Source of the DNA: Augochlora pura
Lineage: Eukaryota; Arthropoda; Insecta; Hymenoptera; Halictidae
Reading direction: 5' to 3'
Assembly (NCBI RefSeq): GCF_028453695.1
Contig: NC_135781.1
Location: forward strand, 33,269,483 to 33,333,482
DNA: 64,000 nt
Below the pieces are notes generated by a model. It was not told the DNA's origin, made no database searches, and saw only the letters and a program-made list of their open reading frames with translations. Positions 1 to 11,322 of the stretch are shown here, piece after piece. The position numbers and the translations under genes were made by a program. Each line of letters starts with the position of its first letter. The first letter of the stretch is position 1.

Positions 1-1455
1 AAGAATTTGTCCCCGAAATCCCCCCTCCACCCTCGCGCCGAGTCGAGAGAGAGAGAGAGAGAGGGAGAGTCGTAAAAGGAACGAGGGGCTGTTTACTCGG
101 CGTTATGGCGGCCAGAAACGCCGCGGCGGCGAGCATTAGAGACGCGTGTATGCTAAACTCCGTCGATGTTTGTGCATCGTAACCGGCCGATAGTTACGCG
201 ATAAAATCTCGACGGGGCCTGGACCTCCCACGGCGGAAGGTGTTTCTTTTTTTCCTCTCCCGGTCCAACGGGGTTAAACTCGCCCACCAATTCTGCCGTC
301 ATCTATAAACCTAAACACCTACCGTTCCGGATCCCCCATAAAATAAGATTGGACCGGAACCCCTAACTGGCTCTCTAACTGACCCTATACCCAACACGAC
401 TTTTTCTGCGGCGACCATTTCCGCTTCCCGGATCGACACGTCCTCCTCGCTTTCGCCGAAACGACTCGCGCGTTCGTTTCTATGGAAATTGTTAATAACG
501 AACACAATTTCGCGATACTTTTATTTCAATTTTATTTCAAAGGTTGGATTAGTCGATTTAGACGCCTTTTTTTATTTATTTAATTCTGCCGGATAGGATA
601 TTTAATTTTTTAGTAACAAGATGACGAGATTATTATAATTAGTAAATAATTTTTTAAAAATATATTTGTTAGCTATATTACTGAATATGATATTTAAGTA
701 TTCTTCAAAAGATACAGTGAATTAGTTACTGAAAGATTCGCGTTACTTTTAGTTTTTCGTTTCAGAGATGAGCTTGTTTAATTATTGTAATTAACATCAT
801 TGAGAGTAGAAATAATTTCTTGAATATATCTTGTTAATTACACTGCTGCATAGGGTACTAAAGCATTCTTTTTTTTACAGACCAAACGATTATATAAAAT
901 ATGTGTTTCGTATATCTCAGCGACTTATACACATACCAAAAAGTTCACTAAAATGATTGGTAAAATCGTCGAAATAATTCAACAATTCCCACAGCGCCGT
1001 TCGAACTCGACGGGTCGATTGTTCCAAGGAACACGGTTTTCAAAGCGGCACCAAAGCTACCCGGACGATCTCGCGCGCGGCCGACGCGTTTCAAGGATCG
1101 CATTACCGGGCGGCATCGGAATTGACTTCCGATTACCGGGAGAAATAATTCCACGGCGCGCCGTGCTCCACTTAAATTCCTCGGGTTTTCGAGGTCAACC
1201 GGGTGGCGCGGGCAGCTCCATTATAAGCTATCATTAGCGGATCTGGTCCACCCGGGCCGATTCTCCAGCATTTTTTCTCGGGTCGCCCCCCTCCTTGCCC
1301 TACCTTTCAGACGGTCCCCGCTTGTCGTCGAGATAATTCAATTTACCACTGCTGGCGCGATTAAACGGAACGCTTCTCCGTCGCCGCGCGCTTTTCTGGT
1401 ACCCGGTATGATCTGGTCACGTGTCCCCACTACCAAATTTCCTAGTTCGGCCGCG
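1..1455. other. Intergenic or intronic DNA, no gene seen
   Basis: No recognisable gene. A short (GA)n tract lies at 45-63. Positions about 500-950 are AT-rich and about 1000-1420 are GC-rich. The open frames here (94 codons or fewer) overlap on both strands and resemble no family I know, so I treat them as chance. Confidence 0.6.
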
Positions 1456-1463
1456 TATAAAAG
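1456..1463 (+). promoter_or_regulatory. Possible TATA box
   Basis: TATAAAAG sits between GC-rich flanks (CGCG before, GGCC after), the context of a focused insect core promoter. About 30 bases downstream lies CTCATCGG, a weak fit to the insect initiator TCAKTY. No convincing coding exon follows, so this could easily be a chance match. Confidence 0.2.
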
Positions 1464-1774
1464 GGCCAAGATTTTTCTCCTCATCGGGGAAATATTCTCC
1501 ACAATAGGGGTTTTCTTTGAAAATTTTTTCCCCACTCCAACATAATCGACATTGACATAACCTAACACCCCATGAAGGTAATCCCACGATCCACCACTCC
1601 TCAACCAAATCGGTAAGAGGGCCACCGCTCTCAGGCACGTTCATCCCAACATCATCACATTGAATCCTTAAAAAAAAAAAACTCATCGGGGAAGTATCGA
1701 ATCAAATCGCGAGACGGGCAGTTTTCAAGTTGTTGGTAACGCTACTAACACAGACAAATTCGGTACTGTATGTA

Positions 1775-1961
1775 CAGTAGCGGTCAAAAATTTAAGACGA
1801 CGAATTTAATTTCAAATATACACATAAATGTTTTTATAACTGTTTAAATAAATGAGTAGACGATTATAATTAAAGATAGAACACGATAGCTTATGTTATT
1901 TATAAAATATTAATTATTCCTTTCTTTTTTCCTTCTCGTCTTAAATTTTTGTCCGCTACTG
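1775..1961. mobile_element. Short Tc1/mariner-like MITE with TA target duplication
   Basis: Two inverted ends of about 26 bases differ at one position. Both begin CAGTAGCGG and continue through CAAAAATTTAAGACGA; the left end is 1775-1800 and the right end is its complement finishing at 1961. TA flanks both sides (1773-1774 and 1962-1963). CAGT-type termini with TA duplications are characteristic of the IS630-Tc1-mariner superfamily. At 187 bp, with an AT-rich interior and no open frame, it is a non-autonomous relic. The near-identical termini suggest a fairly recent insertion. Confidence 0.75.
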
Positions 1962-1963
1962 TA

Positions 1964-2582
1964 AATTACGAGTCGCGAATGACTGCGGCGTAGGAGGCGG
2001 AGGGTTAAGCGATGAAAAATGCAGCCGAAATGCTGCGAAACGGCGGGGGGGGGGGGGGCGACGAGAAAAATAGAAGATGAGGTGGGAAGTTGGGAAGACG
2101 GCCGCTGGCGCGACGTCGAACGGCGGTGACAGACTGGTGGAAGAGGCGCGGATTGATAAATAAAAGAGATAGCTCGAGATTGGTCGGGATGAGATCCGGG
2201 GCAAGGCTGGAACAATAGATCGCATCGGGTTTTTGGTTAGGTTATCGATAGATCGAGGATGCTTCGCTCTTTTCAACCGCAGAAGCTATTTCGTCGCGCG
2301 ATGTATTCGGCGAACCTGGATATTTTCAAGACGCGCTGTTTTTGTTTATAAATATTTTACGAAGACGTCGCGTTTTCGGCGATTTTCGTTTTACACAGGA
2401 ATATTTATCTGTGCGGTTTTTGGGAATAATAATTTCTAGGAATTAATGTAACATCTATATTAATATTAATAAATTAATTATATTAAATAAATTGTATTAT
2501 CGTACTATAGTTATTATTACTATATTAATAATGGTTATTAATGTTTCCAGTTTGTAAATTCTTAAAACTCAATCCCCCAAAG
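1964..2582. other. Unannotated stretch with a poly-G run
   Basis: No gene seen. A run of 14 G lies at 2045-2058, GGTTAGGTTA (a telomere-like dimer) lies near 2235, and 2440-2540 is AT-rich. Open frames on both strands of 1910-2276 are overlapping and unrecognised. Confidence 0.55.
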
Positions 2583-2739
2583 CTCTTTTGCTCTCGGTTC
2601 AGCGTTCGGTTCTCTTTTGCTCTCGGTTCAACCTTCAGTTCTCTAACTCTTTCAACCTTCGGTTCTCTCGCTCTGTTCAACCTTCAATTCTCTCGCTCTT
2701 TCCAGCCTTCGATTCTCTCGCTCTGTTCAACCTTAGGTT
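2583..2739 (+). repeat. Minisatellite, six units of 24-29 bp
   Basis: Six tandem units run CTCT...GCTCTGTTCAACCTTCGGTT with small length changes (29, 29, 24, 25, 25, 25 bases as counted by eye). The unit is pyrimidine-rich. A frame on the plus strand reads through it (2541-2906), but its content is the repeat itself and I do not consider it coding. Confidence 0.8.
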
Positions 2740-5487
2740 ATCTAGACGAATTCTGCATAGCGGATAAGGGGCGGTCTAAGCGGCAAGGGAAAATTCCAGC
2801 CGAGATAGAATCTTTATTCAGAGGGATGCGGAATCAAGCAGTCGGAAGGGAAGCGGGCGCGCGCGCGCGCGCCGGTGGCCTCGCGCGACCGCGTGGGAGA
2901 GATTGAAAAGAAGACGTGCCGGGGATAAGAAAACTGGCTTAATTTATGATACGGCAGCTAGGGCGCGCGCGCGTATCGGTTTTCATTATATGCCCCATCC
3001 TGGAGTCGGACTTCCCGCGAAAAACTTTCCCTGCGAGCACACGCAACGATATCCGCGCGCGGTCCACGGGGTCCCGTGCATCTCAAACAGTCCAACCCCC
3101 GTGGAAGCGGTCACGTGGGACAAATATAAGAAAATCAGAATGGTCTCGTATCACGGTAGTGGATTTTGAGAAATTTTTGTATATTCTTCTGAAACATGTA
3201 ATAATTATATAAAATAATGAATGTTATATGCTTTTATTTTTAAAAGTGGTACGAGTTTATTTTTAAAAATAAAATTTTAAGTAATTTATGCTTAGTTCGG
3301 TGTAAATTTTTTGTTTACAGCGAGCTAATATTTAATGTCTTAGAGGAGGCCAGTGCTTTGGTTTTTACAGTTTTATTACAGCGATGATTGAACAATATTG
3401 TCTAGGAATATTTAATTAGAGAAATTACACATTTCTCGTTAAAATCGTAAAGGGGTAGAAAAATCACTACAATCGTTTCCTTTTAAATAAATATGAAATT
3501 ACAGCACTTGAATTTACTATAAAATCACTAAAAAGAATTAAAGAATTTTTTGAACAAAGTACGTATTAATATTAATTTCTCTTTTACTTAATTATTTACT
3601 TTACGATTTATTTACTTTACGTCCCCTTTATGGGGCGGTTTTCTTTATAGTCCCATAAAAATTGCAATGGAAGGGAGGAGGTCCTAAGAATTGATATACA
3701 TAATTTTTCATTAAATTAGAATCGTTGTTCGGATTAAAAAAGTTTGGCCACGATCGAACACTTTTCGTCGTGTTCTCTGAAAAATAGAGACAAAAGGGCG
3801 CGGGCACTTTGTCCACAGATACGATCAGTTTATCGCGGTCATTTCACTGGATGATCCTGTCAGATAGCATCTACATCTACTAGAGATGGCCCCCTCGATC
3901 TTCACGGTCCTTCCACTTTATTCACTAACCCCTCGAGCGCTTCGGTTTTTCGGTGTTTCGTGACCCAACCTCCCACGTTTCCGGTTCCTGGTTTCTTTAT
4001 CTTTTCGATGGTACATCAGCCAGCGATGTGATTTAAAATTGACATGGAATTTGGTATTTGTTAATCGTTGAATTTTGATCGCAATTTGCTAAATCGTTGA
4101 ATTACTTGGATTTAACTTTGTTTCTTTTTAAAATAGAAAATGTTTAATATATTCCAACTGTAAAGATAAAAATATCGTGGAAAAATAAGCTTGGTTTATT
4201 TCTTTCTGTATTAATATTTTTATACAATTCTTTTTTTAAACAATCAAGAATTGTGCTTGACATTTCAGCATGTCGTAATTAATTCATTTATTCTGAATAT
4301 TATATACGATTCGAGGGATTAACAATACCATTCCCGGAATAAAGAATACAATACGGCGCACGCGCGCTCCTCGTCCCCCATAACACAGAGCAGAGTGGCA
4401 AAAGAGCAGGCAATAAATATCGTCGGTGTTCTTTCCCATGCAAGCACTCGAGGAGAGGCGAGGTGCCACGCCTTCCACTTTTTCCCATGAAAAATCGTGA
4501 AAGACCCCGTGGTCTCGAGCCCCCGCGTCGACGGCCCTCTAATAAATTTTCAATCCGAGTGGGTGATCCACAACTCGGCCAGAGGGAAGAGACGTGAAAT
4601 CCGGTAAACACCATGAAATGGTGGAAAACAGACTCGGAACGTCCCATAGACACGATCGTCTAATTGGCCGACAGGATTCGACTCACGGATGAAAAGGGCG
4701 CTCGAAAAGGTGGTTGGAAAAATTTACGGGTGGACCACCGACGGGGTAGACCCGACGACGAAAACCCCCATGAAATTTACGATCCCGTGAGGCGTGCCGG
4801 AATCGATGCTTAAACGGTCCCAAATTGAATCTTGACTTTGAATCGGTAATTACGATCCGCTCGAGGACGGCCACGGTGCTCTTGTAGAGTTTTATAGCGC
4901 GCAGGGTGTTTCCCATGGTGTCGGCGAGAATGGCCGGGGACGTCTTGGAATTTCAAGCGGCGCGGCGGCTATGAAACTTCGATTCTCGCGGGGGTTGGCT
5001 GTTTCCTTTTTTATTGTCAATATCGGAGATTCTTTTCAATTTATTGTTGGTTAGTTACTATGGTGTATTTTTTATATGGTAGTTGCTTTATTTATATGCT
5101 GATGAATTTTTGGTAGACAAATTTTTCTAGTTGTATATGTGATACTTAAAGTATTATTTTATCTATTGGTTCTCTATTATAATATACTAATTATTATATA
5201 TATTATGTATATTTATAATTCTCAATTATTCTGTCTATTATAAAAATTTTTTAAAATTTAAATAAACTTTATCCTGTAATTCCCATAAGGCAACACTTGT
5301 CAGCCATTTTGAATCCTCGATAGATTCAATATCGCCGATTATTATTATTCAGCTAAGCGCGACTATTATTCACCTAGATTGTTCGATCCCGGATCGATTA
5401 TTAATAAATATATTAGATCCGCGTAATCTCGGCACGGCTCGTTAATTCACGGCGGATTATAATGATTCGAGTCAGAGTCCCTTCGCG

Positions 5488-5524
<37 letters not shown>

Positions 5525-6140
5525 GAGCCCGTTCGAATTAAAGCAGCCCGTAAATTTCCCATCGAATCGAATTTGTTCATCTTGAATAATACATAGCGTG
5601 GGACCGCTGTCTTATCGCTGTCAAACTTGCCAGTAATGTCACGTCTGACGTCTCCGGGTACGATCGACCGAGCCCCCGGCCGTACGATACGCCGCGTGTC
5701 GTCATCTAAAAATACGGCAGCTATCTTCGACATTTATCATGTCCGACGAGAAATCCTGTGACGTTAACTTGGCAATGCGATTCCCTCGAAATTATATTCG
5801 CGTGCGGCTTATTAGGTCAGCGCCACGGCGGAAGACTCGAAACGCTCGTGCCGCCGAACGAATTGTCGGCCGGAATTACTTTTTCTCTCTCTCTCGTCTA
5901 CCCCACGGAGGAGGATATTTATAGCGATCCGGATCGTGCCGAAAATTTACAGATGGGAACCGAAGAATTGATGCACGAACGACGGACTTCTCCGGTGACT
6001 GTGTAACCAGGTATATACTTGGAATCGTTCGTCATTTTAGGGAATTTTATTTCAGGTGACTTATTAGCTATTCTTTTGGATGCGTTCGGTTTTTGGATAA
6101 TAAAACGCGTTGGGAGTTGTAATTGAAATAAAGCGATTCC
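2740..6140. other. Unannotated stretch, mixed composition
   Basis: No gene recognised. An alternating CG tract lies at about 2856-2872. Positions 3170-3620, 4020-4310 and 5000-5290 are AT-rich; 4330-4980 and 5640-5900 are GC-richer. A (CT)n microsatellite lies at 5488-5524. Open frames of up to 121 codons are unrecognised and often have an equally long overlapping frame in another phase. Confidence 0.55.
5488..5524 (+). repeat. (CT)n microsatellite
   Basis: An almost pure CT dinucleotide tract. Such tracts (GA on the other strand) recur throughout the window. Confidence 0.9.
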
Positions 6141-6530
6141 GTGGGGTTGTCGAAGGGTTTGCAATATTTTTTAATTATCTGCGAACGTATAAATAAATAC
6201 TAAAATATCAAGAATTTCCTTATTCTCCAAATTCATATTTTACATTTTCAAAATAATAATATTTAAATTAACAAAATTTTATCTTGAGTCGTCCTCAAGA
6301 AAGTGACGTCATTTATTCTGACAAAAGGGTGGTTCTAGGATTAAACCCCATGGGCTCGTCGAAAGATTTGCAATATTTTAATATTATCAGCGAAGGTATA
6401 ATAAATAAATACTAAAATATCGAGAATTTCCTTATTCTCCAAATTGATATTTTACATTTTCAAAATAATAATATTAAAATTAACAAAATTTAATCTTGAG
6501 TCGTCCTCAAGAAAGTGACGTCATTTATCC
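6141..6530 (+). repeat. Tandem duplication, about 209 bp period, with CRE palindromes
   Basis: Two adjacent copies start near 6150 and 6359 and are about 90% identical by eye. Each contains the small inverted repeat CTTGAGTCGTCCTCAAG (6284-6300 and 6496-6512) followed by TGACGTCA, the cAMP-response-element palindrome (6304-6311 and 6516-6523). No open frame of note. The motifs may simply have been carried along by the duplication. Confidence 0.85.
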
Positions 6531-7200
6531 TAATAAAATAAAGGGGTGAAATCCTAATCCAAAATCCTAATAGAATAAAGGGGTGGTTCTAGGGTTAAAA
6601 CTACAACAAGTCGACCCCACCATAACCTATTTAAGACACCATCTACGACTACCATAAACGTCAGCCATCGAAGATTTCTTTGCACGATCGTGGAACAAGT
6701 CTCTCCATAATTGTCGCCTTGGTCGAGGATTCGCGGGAAGCGGCGCTCGTCCGTCGGCCAATTCCATGCATATTAACGTTTATGGGTACGCGGCAGATTG
6801 CGGCCTGGGTATCGTGGCCGAGTGTATCCGGCTTAAACGGGGCGACGTGCCCGCGCGCGATAGACACCGGTGCGCGGCCCGGGCCTCTCCGCGATCGATT
6901 CCGGCGGTGGACGCCACTGCCGCCGCGCGCGCGGTTCCACCGGCGGAATTCGATATTAATCCGAGATGGAAGCCTGCGGACGACAGGCTTGATCTCGCGT
7001 TAATCAAGCACGCGGTGCGCCGAGAAGCATCGACGCCCGACGATCTGTGTCCGGGATTCATGCTCCCGATATATATCAGCGCCGGCCCCGGAGGGTCGCG
7101 CGATAATGTAACCTTAAGCCTTTCGCACACGGTCCTACGTGGACCGGGTCGAAGGCCCGCGGATTTCGGAGGCCGCCGCTCCGCGGTTCGCGACGCGTCT
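6531..7200. other. GC-rich stretch with overlapping open frames
   Basis: Frames on the plus strand (6766-7245, 159 codons; 6680-7003) and minus strand (6780-7331, 183 codons) overlap almost completely. That is expected when CpG-rich DNA lacks stop codons. None contains a motif I recognise, so I do not call a gene. Confidence 0.5.
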
Positions 7201-7559
7201 TTAACCCTTTTAAAGCCAACTAAAAAATCACGTTTACTCGAGTAAAGTGTACAAAGCCCGTTTGACGTACTTTGATAAAGTTGAAAGAAAATAGCAGGAA
7301 TTCTGTAAAACCTGAAAATTACCAAATTCAAAAAGAAAGAAGAAATATGAAATTATAAATAGTAAAAATATGAGTCGAATAATCGACGGCCGGTCGGCAA
7401 ACGCTGAGAACAAAACGTCGATTAATCGACGGCCGGTCGGTAAAGTGTTAACAGCTCTCGATTTCTAAATACAAAGAAATACGATGAAAATGATTTTCAA
7501 ACGTGTCACGATCATTTTCAGCGGCGCCTTAGAGTCGCCACTCGACCGCAAAGGGTTAA
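7201..7559. mobile_element. TTAA-flanked MITE, piggyBac-like ends
   Basis: Begins TTAACCCTTTTAAAG and ends CGCAAAGGGTTAA. TTAA duplications next to CCC-type inverted ends are the hallmark of the piggyBac superfamily. Only about 6-7 terminal bases match as inverted repeats, so the pairing of these two ends is inferred. Inside, AATCGACGGCCGGTCGG occurs twice (about 7380 and 7424). There is no transposase frame. Confidence 0.5.
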
Positions 7560-8064
7560 ACCTCCTGTCGCGCGAGATTCGACCGGGAGGATGATCGGCC
7601 GGCCCGCTCGACGTAATTACGACGCCGATGCCGCTGTTATTTGCGTTGTTACCTGTCGCGCGGCACGGGCGGCCCGCCTCGCGATAAATTCGACGGACGA
7701 CGGTTGGCCTAATTGGACCGACGAGTCACCGGGGACGAGGCCCTTCCGATGATAATGATTTCAATTGAGGTTTGCGCCGGACGCGATGCCGCGGACGAGA
7801 TAAGGCAGGGGAGCCAATCGCTGGCCTCTGTTGCGAGACTTATCGAGCTCTGTTTAATAAGGTTTCAGATATTTAAGCGATGTTTCTTAAGGATTTGTAG
7901 GTTAATTTTAATTTAATTCTTTAATTCTCTTTAATTCTTTGGTCGATTTTAGCTTTGTTACGATTTTTTATTAGTGGGAGGGATGAAGGAAATATTTGGG
8001 AACCGGTTACTGGATTTCTGTGATTTCGAAAAATTCGTTACTTTTTTGTGGAATATTGGACTTT
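7560..8064. other. Unannotated stretch
   Basis: GC-rich to about 7820, then AT-rich. A 67-codon plus-strand frame at 7713-7916 is unrecognised. No RNA gene or repeat stands out. Confidence 0.5.
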
Positions 8065-8310
8065 GATTATTATGCTTGAGTCACTGTGCTTGAGTTACTG
8101 TGCTTGAGTTACTGTGCTCGAATTACTGTGCTTAAAACACTGTTCTTTAATTACTGTGCTTTAACCGAGTTATTATGCTTCAATTACTGTAACTTGATTA
8201 TTATGCTTGAGTTACTGTGCTTGAATTACTATGCTTTAACTAATTACTGTCCTTCGGTCACTATGCTTGATTTACTGTGCTCTAATTGATTACTGTCCTT
8301 CAGTTTCCAT
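8065..8310 (+). repeat. Degenerate 14 bp minisatellite
   Basis: Units close to GAGTTACTGTGCTT repeat with substitutions and a few length changes. The array decays towards 8310 and runs into the CT tract. A 67-codon frame through it (8086-8289) only translates the repeat. Confidence 0.8.
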
Positions 8311-8334
8311 TCTTAAGATTCTGTTCTCCAATTT

Positions 8335-8391
<57 letters not shown>
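8335..8391 (+). repeat. (CT)n microsatellite, about 26 units
   Basis: A long nearly uninterrupted CT dinucleotide run, among the longest in the window. Confidence 0.95.
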
Positions 8392-8392
<1 letters not shown>

Positions 8393-8974
8393 AACACCGA
8401 GCCTCAATATCTATGTTCAACAAAAATTCAACACTAAATAATACTAATCAACAAATCGGCTGACTGCGACGAATGGCAAAGATAAAAATGGCACAGTCTC
8501 TTCAAGGAAAAAGAGGAATCCTGGCAAGTTCTCGCGACACAGATTGCCGCACGTTATTACTTTCAAAAACAGATTTCGAGATCCCTCTACTCGCGTTGCC
8601 CTGAGTAAATGAACTGTTAATTGTAATTGAATAAGGTAATTTACCGAGCAAACGTATCTCTGTTGCCATCAATGCATAAAGTGCTTTCAAAACTTTCGGC
8701 TGTCAGTCGTCGAGGCTACTTCTCGGTCTTGGAGGAGTCCTGCTTCTGCTGCTGCTGTGTTCTCTCTATGGGAACGGAAACCAGTCGACTGTGCTCCGTG
8801 GAGGATCCTCCACTTGAAAATACACGACGATGTATACGTGTACCGAACTCTGTACTTTCGAAGATGAATTTTCTTGCATCGCCGGAACGAGCAACAATAG
8901 CGACGATATAGGGAACCGGCATTAGGTCGGAGCGGAAATAATTGCGGCGAACTTTAAAAGAATACTCGTCTCCC

Positions 8975-9007
<33 letters not shown>

Positions 9008-10140
9008 ATGGTTAATCTGAATTTTATTCGTATAAATAAGATACGGATTTTCGCGACATCGTTGGAGAAGTCTTTTAAACAATATCTTCGAGAATATTTT
9101 TCTCAGAATACATAATAATTATTATAGTTACTTTATTAGTTACAGGATAGTTTTTGCTTGTTATAAAATCCTTTTATTATAATTTTTTAATAGCTGGATT
9201 TTGGTTACTTTTGCAAATTCTGTTAAANGATACTGGAACATTGTACTATAATGATTTATTTGNATTTAATTAAATATAGTTTNATGTATNATAGAAAATA
9301 ATTGCTTCGAAATTTCTNTGCTTAAAACGCCCCGATACCCAGAGAGATCGAAGCGTCCCTTCCGCGGCAGCGTTGCCCGCACGATTTAGGGGTGCGCGGC
9401 TATGATTTCGTCCGGGGGCGTTGGAAATTTTCGTGAAATTCGCCCCGGTGGTAATTTCGACACTTGTCAGAGGGAGCGGCCGCGAGGAATGTCGACGGAC
9501 GACCCCGGAAAAAAAGGCTACGCCGGGAATTTTATGGGACGCGTCTCTGCTCTGCTCCGCTTTGCTCTGCTCTGCACATCCTATAGCAGGGTTCGAGGCG
9601 TTTGACGCGGTGCCAACGATAATAAGATTTGCCACGGTGGCCGATCCGCGATGACTTCTCGCGATTTCCATTGAGTTTTGCCGGGCTCGTTCCGGTTCTA
9701 TAGTGCCGCGCCGAAAACTATCGATGACACGACCGAAAATAGAAGCTCCATTTAACGATTGAGAAGTCTCCTTTGGATATACATATATATATTTATGCTC
9801 GAGCATAGGAAATGAAAGCTGAGATTAAAAATTCAGATTGACGTTCTAATTGTACACAATTCGATTAATTTTTGAATTCTATGCGAATAGATCGCGTTGC
9901 TGTAATATGTAGCATCATTCGAATTTAAATGGACAGAGTGCGCTGACTTGGTTGTTAAATAATTATTGATAGCGATAAAGTTAGGATATATTGTTGAGGT
10001 TCACTGGGTTTGGTGAAATTAACTGTACCTTTCTGTGTTAAATGTCTAGCATCGACAGGGCAATGATTTCAGTTAGGTATTTTAGGAGACTCGAAAAATG
10101 TTATCCTAGACGAAATATTTTTATATTATATTTATATCAT
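8392..10140. other. Unannotated stretch with single-base ambiguities
   Basis: No gene recognised. A second CT tract lies at 8968-9007. Five single N calls (9228, 9263, 9283, 9290, 9318) mark low-quality consensus in AT-rich sequence. The 178-codon minus-strand frame at 9270-9806 runs into those Ns and overlaps plus-strand frames at 9402-9654; I do not consider it coding. Confidence 0.5.
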
Positions 10141-10320
10141 GTATTTGATAATTTTAAGTATATTATACTTATATTAAATATATATTATTTTGATATTAAA
10201 TACATTATACTTATGCTAAATTTACTATATTAATATCAAATACGTTAGACTTTTATTAAATATACTATATTTATATAAAATATATTATTCTTATATTAAA
10301 TATACTATATTCCTATTAAA
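10141..10320 (+). repeat. AT-rich degenerate tandem repeat, about 27-30 bp unit
   Basis: Repeated phrases close to TATTAAATATACTATATTTA recur at roughly 27-30 base intervals. Unit length and copy limits are approximate because the units are heavily diverged. Confidence 0.6.
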
Positions 10321-10697
10321 TCCTCGACTAATTACGGATCTGTGACCACGCCGCCTACACAGTTCGAGCCTGTCACATAAGCACGTTTCGAGCCAAAACA
10401 TTTCCCTGTTAGATCCTTATGTATCTTCGGCGGCTTGTAAGAAACGGGGCGCGTGATGGTGGCCGTGCAACGCGAAGAAATCCCATCGGTATAGGCTCGC
10501 GGCGGGCCATCCCGGAATCGACTTAAATACCGAGGAGGTGTTAAGGCGCTTAAGTCATCAAGGCTTTCGTCGAAGCGATCAGAGCCAAATCCAAGGAACG
10601 TTTTGTTCGAAGCCGGAGAGATCAGATAAGGTGGAACGATGAGCGCGGTATTGCTTTCAAATTGGTTTCCGATTCGAGCGCACGATAGCGGGCCTCC

Positions 10698-10698
<1 letters not shown>
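10321..10698. other. Unannotated stretch before the assembly gap
   Basis: Moderately GC-rich. A minus-strand frame covers it (10332-10868), but its N-terminal third is the poly-G tract and Ns. Nothing recognisable. Confidence 0.45.
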
Positions 10699-10739
<41 letters not shown>

Positions 10740-10859
10740 NNNNNNNNNNNNNNNNNNNNNNNNNNNNNNNNNNNNNNNNNNNNNNNNNNNNNNNNNNNNN
10801 NNNNNNNNNNNNNNNNNNNNNNNNNNNNNNNNNNNNNNNCCCCCCCCCCCCCCCCCCCC
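10699..10859 (+). other. Poly-C tract containing a 100 N assembly gap
   Basis: A run of 41 C (10699-10739), exactly 100 N (10740-10839), then 20 more C (10840-10859). The assembly breaks inside a homopolymer and the round number marks a gap of unknown size. The true C tract is at least about 61 bases and may be longer. The frames crossing it (poly-Pro or poly-Gly) are artefacts. Confidence 0.95.
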
Positions 10860-10983
10860 GGCCCACACGCCTCCGCTACACTCGCCGTCTATTCATCTAC
10901 TCGACCTCACGTTATTAGAGTCTCATCCGTTTTTCTTCCACCCTCTGCCGTCTCGCCGCCCTTCCCCCACCCCTTCACCCCTC

Positions 10984-11102
10984 TCACTAGCTATATATCT
11001 GCCTCTCTCTCACACACACTTTCTCTCTCTCTCTCTTCAATTCTCTCTCTCGCTTCATTTCTCTCTCTGTCTCACTCTATCACTTTTTCTCTCTTTCTTC
11101 AA

Positions 11103-11140
<38 letters not shown>

Positions 11141-11256
11141 ATAACTTCAACTCTCTCCCTCTCTCTCTCTCTCTTTATAACTTCAACTCTCTCTCTCTCT
11201 ATAACTTCAACTCTCTCTTTCTCTCTCTCTCTCTCTCTATCACTCTCTCACTTCAA

Positions 11257-11292
<36 letters not shown>

Positions 11293-11322
11293 ACCTATCT
11301 CTCTCTCTCTCTCTCTCTCTGT
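10984..11322 (+). repeat. CT-rich imperfect satellite with recurring TATAACTTCAACTC
   Basis: Runs of CTCTCT are interrupted by the phrase ATAACTTCAACTCTCT at least four times between about 11140 and 11250, so this is a higher-order array rather than a simple microsatellite. The plus-strand frame reading SLSLSL through it is not a protein. Confidence 0.85.

Noticed and set aside
6766..7331. 159- and 183-codon frames on opposite strands
   Set aside because: Near-complete overlap in GC-rich DNA, and the minus-strand frame starts inside a TTAA element.
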